Below are positions 1-8,585 of a stretch of DNA of 14,074 bases, in pieces. Positions within the stretch are counted from its first letter, which is position 1. Each line of letters opens with the position of its first letter. The DNA is from Chrysochromulina tobinii (Eukaryota; Haptophyta; Prymnesiales; Chrysochromulinaceae), in assembly GCA_001275005.1 (NCBI GenBank), contig JWZX01000925.1, positions 1 to 14,074 on the forward strand, given 5' to 3'. The position numbers and the translations under genes are program-made. The notes under the pieces are model-generated. The model was not told the origin of the DNA. It ran no database searches and saw nothing but the letters and a program-made list of their open reading frames with translations.

Positions 1-2
1 AC

Positions 3-1748
3 TTTCTCGACGTGGACGTCGAGCTTCTCCGCCTCCTCTCGCGCACCCTGTGCACCGGCCACCTCGCCGGCAAGAGTGGCCCGGAGCTCGGGCGGCTGCT
101 GGGCGTCAAGAGCGACTTCCTCACCGAGGCTGAACGGCAGGCGGCGACGGAGGAGCCGCTGTACATGCAAGACGCTCAGCACGACGCCACTGCACCGCGA
201 GCGGCCGACGCACCCACACCGCCAGCGCCCATGTGCTGGCTCTCGACGCAGCTCGTCAACGAGGACGCCCTCGAGGACGCCCTCGCAGACGCCGACGTGC
301 CGACGCTGTGTGCGCTCAAGGGCGTGAGCCTCGCGTGGCGCGCGCGGGCGCGGCGCGTCCTGTGCGCGCGGCTGTGCGCACGCATCGGCCTGCCGCTCAC
401 GAGCAACCTCGCTAAGGTGACCGAGCTCGACCTCTCGGACAGCCGCACCGCCGGTCGCCTCATCGCCGACGCGATCGACGCGTCGCACTGGCTGCCCAAC
501 CTGGCAAAGGTGACGGGGCTGGGCGGCTTCGAGGTGGACGTGGCCGCGCTGAGGCATGTGGCGTCTTCGGATGTATCAGAAGAATATGATGATGGTACGC
601 GGCCGTATCCGATGGCAGGGGTACGCGCGTGCATCCGCGGCGAGGGCGAGGCGCCGATGGAGATGCTGCTCGCAGCGTGCGCGCTGCGCGACGGCGAGGC
701 GCGCGTGCCGGCGAACGCGTTCCGCGATGACACGTCGATGACGTCGATCGCGCTGCCCGCCGGCCTCACGAGCCTCGGTGAGGGTGCCTTCGAGGACTGC
801 TCCTCGTTGACGTCGATCGCGCTGCCCGCCGGCCTCACGAGCATCGGTGAGAGTGCCTTCTTTGGCTGCTCCTCGTTGACGTTGATTGAGCTGCCCGCCG
901 GCCTCACAAGCATCAGCAGTTTTGCCTTCTGTGGCTGCTCCTCGTTGACGTCGATCGCGCTGCCCGCCGGCCTCACGAGCATCGGTGAGAGTGCCTTCTT
1001 TGGCTGCTCCTCGTTGACGTCGATCGAGCTGCCCGCCGGCATCACGAGCATCAGTGAGAGGGCCTTCTGGGGCTGTACCTCGATGACGTCGATCGAGCTG
1101 CCCGCCGGCCTCACAAGCATCCGTGAGGGCGCCTTCTATGGCTGCTCCTCGATGACGTCGATTGAGCTGCCTGCCGGCCTCACGAGCCTCGGCTGTGGCG
1201 CCTTCTGTGACTGCTCCTCGTTGACATCGATCGAGCTGCCCGCCGGCCTCACGAGAATTGGTGGGGGCGCCTTCCGCGACTGCTCCTCGATGACATCGAT
1301 AGAGCTACCCGCCGGCCTCGCCAGCATCGGTGAGGGCGCCTTCCGTGGCTGCTCCTCGATGACGTCGATCGAGCTGCCCGCTGGCCTCACGAGCATCGGC
1401 GAGCGCGCCTTCTCTTACTGCTCCTCGTTGACGTCGATCGCTCTGCCCGCCGGCCTCGCGAGCATCAATGAGTGGGCCTTCCTTGGCTGCTCCTCGATGA
1501 CGTCGATCGAGCTGCCCACCGGCCTCACGATCATCGGTAGGTACGCCTTCGCTGGCTGCTCCTCGATGACGTCGATCGAGCTGCCCGCCGGCCTCACAAG
1601 CATCGGTGGGTGGGCCTTTGGTGGCTGCTCCTCGATGACGTCAATCGCGCTGCCCGCCGGCCTCACGAGCCTCGGTGAGTCCGCCTTCCTTGGCTGCTCC
1701 TTTGACTTTGATCGAGATGCCTGGAGAGCTTCTATGACAGCACTCTGA
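3..1748 (+). CDS. SKP1 C-terminal domain / F-box-like / BspA-type leucine-rich repeat fusion, 5' partial
   Basis: The frame is open to the left edge, so the N-terminus is missing; the GTG at 12 is not a real start. The first ~50 residues match the SKP1 C-terminal helices in order: FLDV, LLRLLSRTL, a GKS...EL stretch, GVKSDF, then TEAERQAATEEPLY. In SKP1 this region binds F-box proteins. After a Pro/Ala linker comes a helical segment (about nt 285-400) with LKGVSLAWRARARRVLC, which resembles a degenerate F-box. A spacer (about nt 400-735) ends in LRDGEARVPANAFRD. Fourteen 23-residue LRR_5/BspA-type repeats of the pattern TSIxLPAGLTSIGxxAFxGCSSL fill 741-1703. The protein ends soon after in DFDRDAWRASMTAL. 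I see no transmembrane segment. Inferred role: a ubiquitin-ligase adaptor in which SKP1 and the substrate-binding LRR share one chain. The SKP1 match is good, the LRR certain, the F-box call moderate. The SKP1 POZ half would lie upstream. Confidence 0.8.
   Translation, partial: FLDVDVELLRLLSRTLCTGHLAGKSGPELGRLLGVKSDFLTEAERQAATEEPLYMQDAQHDATAPRAADAPTPPAPMCWLSTQLVNEDALEDALADADVPTLCALKGVSLAWRARARRVLCARLCARIGLPLTSNLAKVTELDLSDSRTAGRLIADAIDASHWLPNLAKVTGLGGFEVDVAALRHVASSDVSEEYDDGTRPYPMAGVRACIRGEGEAPMEMLLAACALRDGEARVPANAFRDDTSMTSIALPAGLTSLGEGAFEDCSSLTSIALPAGLTSIGESAFFGCSSLTLIELPAGLTSISSFAFCGCSSLTSIALPAGLTSIGESAFFGCSSLTSIELPAGITSISERAFWGCTSMTSIELPAGLTSIREGAFYGCSSMTSIELPAGLTSLGCGAFCDCSSLTSIELPAGLTRIGGGAFRDCSSMTSIELPAGLASIGEGAFRGCSSMTSIELPAGLTSIGERAFSYCSSLTSIALPAGLASINEWAFLGCSSMTSIELPTGLTIIGRYAFAGCSSMTSIELPAGLTSIGGWAFGGCSSMTSIALPAGLTSLGESAFLGCSFDFDRDAWRASMTAL
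741..1703 (+). repeat. 14 tandem 69-bp units encoding 23-aa LRRs
   Basis: The 69-bp unit keeps perfect phase from 741 to the last unit at 1638. Units are nearly identical at DNA level, including synonymous positions. Variation sits mostly in the two or three codons before AF and the two after it. Units 2 and 4 are almost the same sequence. This points to recent expansion or gene conversion. The periodicity also keeps other frames open on both strands; these are shadows. Confidence 0.97.
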
Positions 1749-2274
1749 GGTCCGCCGGAGTGCCTCCCAGCACCATCTTTCGCTTTGCACTGGCTTCTGC
1801 CATCAAAAACAATGGTCATGTGGAGTGACCCTTAAGCCACATGCTGGCTACAGAGTGTTCAGAGTACTCATGCGGGCCTAGCACAGGGCTGGTAGCAGGT
1901 AGGACGATTGTATGTGCTGTGGAGTGTGGTGCTGTACTGTATTCCATCTGTAATGACGAGTGCTTCTACCGACTACGCTACTATGTACTAATATAATTCT
2001 ACACAGTGTGACTTACTAATGCCGACGATACTCAACCGAACGCGTAAAGCGGTAACCACTAAAGGTCTCAAACATGCAACAGCCAGCACGCCGCCACTAA
2101 CCTGCCAGCGCAGCCTCCACAGGAGCCAGGTGAGTCGCAAAGCGAATGCAAGAAGAAGACTAATACAAGACTAATGGCGCACTGAAAGCTTCATAGATCG
2201 TACAGATTCACTTGCTCGGCACTCCACCCACGCCTTGACGATTGACGAAAGTGTCAGATAGCTCCCGAGGAAGA
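1749..2274. other. Intergenic region between convergent genes
   Basis: It lies between the stop of the SKP1-LRR gene and the stop of the oxygenase gene on the other strand, so it should hold both 3' untranslated regions. It is less GC-rich than the flanking genes. I see no long reading frame, no tRNA-like structure and no clear polyadenylation hexamer. Confidence 0.6.
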
Positions 2275-2802
2275 TCAGATAGCTCCCGAGGGAGATCGGA
2301 TAGCCACCAGGGTCCCACGAACCGGTGAGCGATGCTGGACGTCGTCGTGCAGCCGTCGATTCTCCTCCTTGAGCTCGCGCATCTGCGATCGCATCTCCTG
2401 GACCGCCTCGGCCAGCATCTGAAGCGTCAGCTCCGCCGGCTGCTCGGCCAGCTGCGTGCCGCGCGGCTGACGAAACTCAAGGGGGGGCTGATGAAGCTGC
2501 CCGGCTGGCTGTGTGCCTTCACCTGCCGGTGCCGTTGGAGGCCCAGCGAGCGTTGCCGCGGCAGGCGGGGGCGGCTTGGCGGGGGGTGGGGGCGGCGACA
2601 GATCGTCCTTGAGATTGTCCTCGAGCAGTGCCTCGAGATCGCGCGAGATCGTCACACGGCGGCTCCTGAGGTACAGAACGAGCGCAGTCAGCTCCTCCCT
2701 AATTTGGTGCCTCCAAATCAGCACCACCGAATCTGCGTCGTCGTCGGCGGCGGCAGAGGAGGCAGAGGCGGAGGCGGAGGCGGAGGCGGAGGTGGAGGTG
2801 GA

Positions 2803-2834
<32 letters not shown>

Positions 2835-5035
2835 ATGCGTCGTCGAAGGAGGGATAGGCTGAGGCGGCGTCCTGTGCCATGGCGTACATGAGCCATCGCG
2901 ACGCTGATTGCGCCGGAGTGCCGGCTGCTTGCGCCGATAGCGATGCTGACTGCACCGGAGTGCCGGCTGATTTTGGCTGACATGCTTGTTGATTACCACT
3001 GATTGCTTCTTGCAAGCGGTACAACCGGATAAGTGTCAGCTGTAGCCGGGGGCCATACCCATCCGAGTGCCATGCGAGGGCATCGTCAGCCCCCCCTCGA
3101 GCTTCGTTAGCCCCACTCGATTTCCATGCGAGTGCTTCGTCAGCAAGGCTGCCCGCATGCTCACGCAGTAGCCGCAGCGCGAGCAGCACGGTCCGTGGCC
3201 GGAGGGGCAACAGGCGACTCGCCTCAAAATGGGATCGGACTAGGACGTGTGCGACAAGGGCGAGGCGCGCGCCGAGCGGTGGGCGCCAGCCACGGAGGCT
3301 AGCACGTTGCCTAATTAGGTCGGCATGCAATAGGGGAGGCTCAAAGCGAGCGTCTGCGAGGCCAAAGGCGAGCATCCGCCGAGGGCGCTCCCATTCTGTT
3401 GCAGAGCCGTTCGCATACATGGGGCTGTTTGCGTGCATTGAGCCCCAATGAATCAGCCGGTGCGACCCGATGAGCGCCGTACCGGGCAGCATCGGCAACG
3501 CACGGATGTGTTGATGGCGGGCCGCGACGACCGAGTGGATGTCCTCATCATCAACCAGGTGAGTCTCGTGAATTGCCTCTGATAACCTCTGATGACCTCT
3601 GGCGACGACCGAGTGGATGACGTCCTCCTCATCAACCGTCGGATCGGGCGAAGCGGGGGCTGACCAAGTGCTGTAGCCTGGGTCGGCACGTGCTGGCAGC
3701 ACATACCTGATGGGAGAGCCACAGGGGCCATCAGTGGCACTCAAGAGTCATCGATTACAATCATGGCGAATGCATGATCATCAGACATTCTGAGAGACTC
3801 TGAGAGGCACTGAGAGGCACTGAGAGGCACTGAGAGGCACTGAGAGGCACTGAGAGGCACTGAGAGGCACTGAGAGGCACTCCAAGACACTCCAAGACAC
3901 GCAGAGCGCAGTGGCACTCATCGTACATGCAGCTCGTCTTGGGCGACATCTCCGTCAGCGCAAGCCAGACCGTCGTATGTGCAGGAAGGCCGCTCGCCGA
4001 TTCAAACGCTCCCTTGGCTCCCTTTCCCGCGCGCTCCCGACGCATGGGCCAGCCTGCAGCGCCCGGTCGCACTGAGGAAACGTCAAACTCGTAGGTCAGA
4101 GTGTACCTGAGATCATGATCATCAGGTGGAGGTGGAGGTGGTGTCTCCTCCTCCTCTTTCTTCTCCTTGCGCTTTCGCAGCGCATCCTCTTTCTGCCGCG
4201 CTTGCTCGAGCTCGGCCTCGAGCTCGAGCTCCCGTTGAAGTGCCAACGCCGTCTCGAGCGCATGCAGCCGCTTTTGGCGCCCCAGCTCCTCCGCCGCGTG
4301 CCGAGAGGGTGAGTGCGCGTTCAGTAGCCGCTGTCGCGCGAGCGCCATCTCGAGCACCACGGACATCCTGGGAGCCCGCCGTGCCGCTCTGCCCCTGACC
4401 CGCGCCTGGATTCTCGTGGCTGCCTTCTTGAGCTCTGCCGATGGCCTCTGAGTGCCTGTCTCCGACACCGCGCGCCCCAGCGCCGTCTCAACAACCATGC
4501 GCAGCCGCTCGACCGTATCCCACACCTCGTCGAACGCCAGCAGAAAGATGGACGGCAGTCCGGCGGCGTCGAGGGCATCGAGGGCGGCGTCGAGGGCGGC
4601 GGTTGTGCGCTCGAGGCGCGCGCTGTCGGTGTCCCACGACGGCTCGAGCTCCATATAACCGTCCGTGCAAAGCGCCTTGCGCACTGCCTTGCAGCGCGAG
4701 GCCTTGGCATACGGGCCGCCGTCAGCAGGCCTTTCTTCGGGCGCACACTCCGTCGTGCAACTCAGACCAAAACGCCGCGCAAACGCGTGCCAGGACGCAA
4801 CCGACGCCATGTCGGGTATCTCGACCACCGTCGCCGCCGACGGCGCCGACCATCCTTCAACCCAAGAACTTTGGCGGCGGCGGCTTAGCCGCGCGATCGC
4901 TTCGGAGACGCCCAGGGCGCTGCTGCCATCGCCTCTACTGCTGCATTCGGGCGCGGGTGGCGGCGCTCTCGCGGCGCGCTTCGCGGCGATCAGGTCGCGG
5001 AGGGAGCGCCGTGCGGTGCCGCTCGCAGCCGTCAT
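2275..5035 (-). CDS. PhyH-like 2-oxoglutarate/Fe(II) oxygenase with inserted IQ motif and coiled coil, two exons
   Basis: Exon 1 is 5035-3927 and exon 2 is 3706-2275; joined they encode 846 residues. The start is the ATG at 5035; the in-frame GTG just before it is less likely. Residues ~120-180 carry DGYMELEPSW...GLPSIFLLAFDEVW, the N-terminal part of algal phytanoyl-CoA-dioxygenase-like proteins. An IQ motif (IQARVRGRAAR, ~209-219) and a charged coiled coil (~250-295) then interrupt the fold. It resumes with RPGAAGWPMRRER, GLPAHTTVWLALTEMSPKTSCMY, then across the splice VLPARADPGY, HIRALPMLPGTALIGSHRLIHWGS and RRMLAFGLADARFEPPLL. The last ~300 residues are low-complexity (poly-Ala, Ser/Ala, poly-Pro) and end in a coiled coil, LKEENRRLHDDVQ. 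Family relatives usually read GWPPHR[DE]; here Arg332 stands at the expected iron-binding His, while the distal His456 (HWGS) is kept. Catalysis is therefore doubtful and the substrate unknown. The IQ motif suggests calmodulin binding. Confidence 0.8.
2757..2834 (-). repeat. GGCGGA/GGC low-complexity tract (poly-Ser/Ala coding)
   Basis: A GAGGCG-type hexamer run grades into pure GGC triplets on the plus strand. On the coding minus strand it reads as about ten alanines followed by Ser-Thr/Ser-Ala alternation. Such tracts are prone to slippage and assembly error. Confidence 0.9.
2898..2969 (-). repeat. 42-bp direct duplication in oxygenase C-terminal linker
   Basis: Two 30-nt copies, at 2898-2927 and 2940-2969, differ at three positions. 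They encode the repeated AGTPVQSAS / AGTPAQSAS motif in the disordered C-terminal linker. Confidence 0.85.
3070..3144 (-). repeat. 54-bp-spaced direct duplication in oxygenase exon 2
   Basis: Two similar 21-nt segments, at 3070-3090 and 3124-3144, both begin CCATGCGAG and end CGTCAGC. They encode ADEALAW and ADDALAW, just after the end of the recognisable oxygenase domain. Confidence 0.75.
3523..3636 (-). repeat. 81-bp-spaced direct duplication in the oxygenase exon 2
   Basis: Two copies, starting at 3636 and 3555 on the minus strand, encode VDEEDVIHSVVA and VDDEDIHSVVA. The first copy has one extra codon. The duplication adds about 27 residues between DPGY and HIRALP, where relatives have a shorter loop. 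No clean GT-AG pair removes it, so I treat it as coding. Confidence 0.85.
3707..3926 (-). other. Spliceosomal intron of the PhyH-like gene (220 nt)
   Basis: The donor is GTACGATGAG following AGCTGCAT, and the acceptor is CTCTCCCATCAG before GTATGTGCTG. Splicing rebuilds an ATG codon and reads SCMY-VLPA, which restores an uninterrupted oxygenase domain between two reading frames that are otherwise separate. Unspliced, exon 1 runs into a repetitive tail and stops at 3761. The intron interior is mostly a 10-bp satellite. Confidence 0.88.
3791..3900 (-). repeat. 10-bp satellite inside the intron (11 units)
   Basis: On the plus strand there is one TGAGAGACTC, eight exact TGAGAGGCAC and two TCCAAGACAC units, contiguous and in phase. 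Read along the transcript, each main unit is GTGCCTCTCA followed by G, that is, a short pyrimidine run plus CAG. Every unit therefore looks like a weak 3' splice site. Confidence 0.97.
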
Positions 5036-5167
5036 CACCCTCTTGCGGAATTTGCACCTCGACTCAAACGAGGAGTTGACGTTTCAATCCCCCAAAAGGC
5101 GCGTCGCGCTAGTACAGACAACGGGCTCGGGCCGATTGCGCTCGCCATTAATTTTGCCCCTTTTGAT
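5036..5167. promoter_or_regulatory. Probable bidirectional promoter between divergent genes
   Basis: Only 132 bp separate the ATG of the oxygenase gene (minus, 5035) from the ATG of the NACHT-LRR gene (plus, 5168), so regulatory sequence is probably shared. I find no convincing TATA box at a useful distance; the AT-rich ATTAATTTTG at 5147-5156 sits too close to the plus-strand ATG. The NACHT frame stays open through the whole gap without an ATG, so an upstream exon or start cannot be excluded. Confidence 0.5.
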
Positions 5168-8100
5168 ATGGCCCCGCTGCGCGAGAAAAACTCCGGTGTG
5201 AACGAACACGAACTCGGCGTCCAGGGCTACAAAGGGAGGACATCATCCCTTGGACTTCGCCAAGGGCGTCTCTGGCGGCCGGTGATATTTTCGATGGAGG
5301 CATGCTGGGTGAGCCCTCCCTTGCCGATCAGCCCGCACCGGCGATCATCACCCAAGCTCATACTTGCTGGCAATACGCCACGGTCGCGGCCTCAAACCGC
5401 GCGAGAGCGCAGCTTCGCACCGGCCAGCACGCCTGCGTGGCGCGATGCGCCACGGCCTTGGAGTGCGCCATCGAATCTCAGCACGCCAACGGGGCGCAGC
5501 CCACCACCGCTTTTGACGACGCCTACAAAGAGGCCGCAGCCGCCACGTCCTCCCGAGGAGACCAAGCCCTCGCGGTACTTGTGCTATGCCCCGGGCCAAG
5601 TGTTCCTCTTCTTCCACTGTGCAAGCGGGCGCGAGAGCGGAGGCGAGGGCGTATGGGTGCTTGGCGTGGTGGACGAGTCGGGCCAAAAACTCAAACGGGC
5701 CACAAGCAAGCTCGGCGAGCCCATCAGGACGTATCCGTTGACGATCGATGGTGCGAACCAATCTGTGTACCCGTGGCCGCGGCGTGAGAAGCTGGACAGC
5801 GCGCTGCAGGCCGTAAAGCAAGCGGCGCACGACGCGAAGGTGCTCGCGCGCATCGGTCGGCACCTGCAGCAGCAGTATCCGAAGGTACGCGAAGGTGAGG
5901 ACGATAATCCGCCTCAAATCGAGTCGGCCGTGCAGGCTGCTCCGCCCGGGTTTGGCGGCGAGCTCATCGACCAGACCCAGCTGCAGCTCAAGTGCGCGGA
6001 GGCGCGCCAAGCTGAGCTGAAGGTGGTCGCATTGCGCGCGGCCATGGACGTCACCAAGGATGCGCTGCAGCGCCCTACCCACGCGCGTCGCCCCATCCAT
6101 GGGCCAAGCGATCAGCCGCCGCCAGAGGCGCTGCCAGATGAACCACAGGGGGTTCTCGAGGAGCGACTGGAGGCGCAGACAGCCGCGCTGGGGCCCGCCG
6201 TGGCCGCTGCGAACGTGGCGGCCGCCGTGGCGATGGAGATGGTCGAGGTGGCGTCCAAGGCGGCGCTCGCCGCCAGCAACGCGATGCTCGTCGAAGTGGC
6301 TACGCTCCAGTCCGCTCGGCTCAAGGCGGCGGTCGAGGCGCTGCCAGAGGTCACATGGCTACGCGACGCGACCCACGCTGCGGGGAGCAAATCGCATCGC
6401 GCGCTCGCGGACGTGACGGGGCTCATGGCGGCCGCGCGCGCATTGAAGAATAGCGTGGGCCTGCTCGACCTCGATGCGCTGGCCGCGGAAGGGCTGCGCG
6501 TCAAGGGGGGCCTCGGGCTGCGCCGATACGGCGCGGAACAGCCGTTGATGGTCTTCCAGTCAAAGGAGGGCAGTGCTGCGCGAGGGCAGTGGGTGGACTG
6601 CGCCGTGTCGCACGCTCTGCCGACCGGGGGCCATGTGCTGCTGCTTCCGTCCTCTGCGGGGGGCGAACCGATCAAGCTCACGCTCAAGCTCACGCCGTGG
6701 AATCACGCGCCGCGCTTCGTGGGACGCGCTGCCATCGAGCCATTGCGGCTGGGCTACTTGCAGACGGTCTTGCAGAGCCTGCTCATGGAAGGAGGCGGCA
6801 GCAATAGCCGAGGTGCCGAGGGCGGCAGCCAGGCCACGGGACTTTCTCTTGCGCTGGGTGTGCGCCTCGAGCTGCTATCAATCCGCGTCATCCCGTGCGC
6901 CGATAACAGAGCCTTGAAAGACCCCCACAAGTTCTTGGGCGCGGCGCAAACGGTGGGCGCGCTCAGCGAGTGGTTGCATGCTCGGCACGCGGCGTGGTGC
7001 ACGAGCGAAGCGGACACGCCTCAGGAGGCGGATCACAACGTGCTGCTCACGGCGGGCGTGGGCGGCGGCAAGACACTCGCAGTGCACACCCTCGCCACGC
7101 TCGCGGCACAGCGAACGCAGGGTGACGCCGGTCCGAATCTCGTCCCAATTGTGATCAGCGTGGCTCAGCTTGCACGTTGGCTTGATGAGGACAGCGCCGC
7201 CTTTGGGCGAGCGTGGAACTTTGTCGATGCGTACGTAGCCAAGGAGCACGGCGTGAGGTCCGAGACGTACATGATGCTGCGCCAGGTGATGCTCGCGCGG
7301 CGTGCGCTGCTGCTCATCGACGGGCTCGATGAAGGCGGCACCATCGTGGGCGATCGCATCCGGCGGCACGTGGGCGAGGTGCTCGCGCAGCAAGGCCACC
7401 TGATGGTCGTGACGGCTCGCTCCGCCGACTTCGGAAGAACCAAGGGCTCTGCAGCTGCGGCCAGTGGCGTGGGAGAAGCGGTGCTGGCGACCTTTCAGCA
7501 CGTCTCCCTGCGTCCGTGCACCGAGGCGTTACAGATAGAGATGATGGTGCAAGGGGGCCTGATCGAGGAACAAGCGCTGTCACTGATCACCTCATTCCGC
7601 TCCGTCTGGCCTGCTTCCCCCTTCGATGCTCAGAGCCTCTCCACAAAAGTGGTGCCACCCGCACTGGTGCCACCCGCAGTGGCACCCGCACAGTTCAGGT
7701 ACCAGGAAAGTACCCGGTCAATACTCGTACCCCCCCAATCACCGTCAGCGCCGTCAGCGCCGCCTGCGCCGTCAGCAGCGGCAGCGGCCGCGGGCGCTGT
7801 CGTGGCGCCCGATGAGCGCGTCGTCGCGGGCGCTGTCGTGGTGCCTGAGCTGCGCGTCGACGACGAGGCGCGCTCGCCGCAGCGCGTCAACGACGAGGCG
7901 CGCTCGCTGCTGTCCACGCCGCTGCTGCTGACGACGGTCATTGCCATGGTACAGCGGCACGCGGGCAGAATGGAGCCGCGTCATTCGCCGGAGAGTCCGC
8001 AGCGTCAGGCTGCAAGTCCGCCCAGTCCCAGACCAGGAGGAGGCCCTGACCATCACAGACAAGGAGGTCCTGGCCCTCTCGCGAGCCGCAAGCACCGAGT

Positions 8101-8552
8101 GGTCAGCACGGGCGATGCACGCCACTACGACGCTCACGACACTGAGCCTCGCTGGCCGACGTTGGTCGAGGTGCTCGAGCGAGCGGCCGCCCCGAGGCTT
8201 TCGTCAGCCGTCCGTCCGAGCAGTGCAACGGTTTCGTCAGCCGTCTGTCCGAGCAGCGTAACGGCCGTCCGTCTGAGCAACGCCCGAGATTGCCGAGATC
8301 TGCCGAGATCGCACGAGCTCGAGAGCAGTACCCCCTCCGTCCGTCCGAGCATCGTACGGCAGCAGGGGGGGCGGGAGCAGGGGGAGGGTGATGACCAATT
8401 TGAGCCTGCGGCGCTCACGACGAGGCTGCTGGGGCACGCCTTCTTGATTGCGCAATTGGGACAGAGCCGAGCCGAGGCGGGCAAGCAGCTTCAGGAGGTG
8501 GCGGAGCAGCACCGTGCGAGCTTCGAGCGCCGTGGCGAGCGGATGGAGCCCG

Positions 8553-8585
<33 letters not shown>

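Noticed and set aside
176-1819. Long minus-strand frames rich in RPAGSSIDVIEEQP repeats
   Set aside because: They are antisense shadows of the 69-bp LRR array. The unit length is a multiple of three and the DNA is GC-rich, which keeps them open.
2332-2862. Plus-strand frames with poly-Gly over the oxygenase 3' part
   Set aside because: The opposite strand carries recognisable oxygenase motifs and a coiled coil; the poly-Gly tail is only the antisense of the poly-Ala tract.
3791-3900. CRISPR-like array
   Set aside because: The units are contiguous 10-mers without spacers and lie in a eukaryotic intron.
3761-3926. Reading oxygenase exon 1 through to its own stop with a CLSVPLSASQ tail
   Set aside because: The tail is the 10-bp satellite translated. 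Splicing at 3926/3707 restores the conserved domain, so the tail is intronic.
4441-5201. Plus-strand frames antisense to oxygenase exon 1
   Set aside because: They are Arg/Ala/Pro-rich without motifs and overlap clear coding sequence on the other strand.
5302-5787. Alternative plus frame at the N-terminus of the NLR gene
   Set aside because: It competes with the low-complexity N-terminus and cannot be excluded as an alternative exon, but it has no recognisable motif and does not lead into the NACHT frame without an extra intron.
7941-8261. Plus frame containing EEALTITDKEVLALSRAASTEW
   Set aside because: It looks protein-like for a short stretch, but the main frame resumes with PRWPTLVEVLERA and no frameshift or splice pair is evident.
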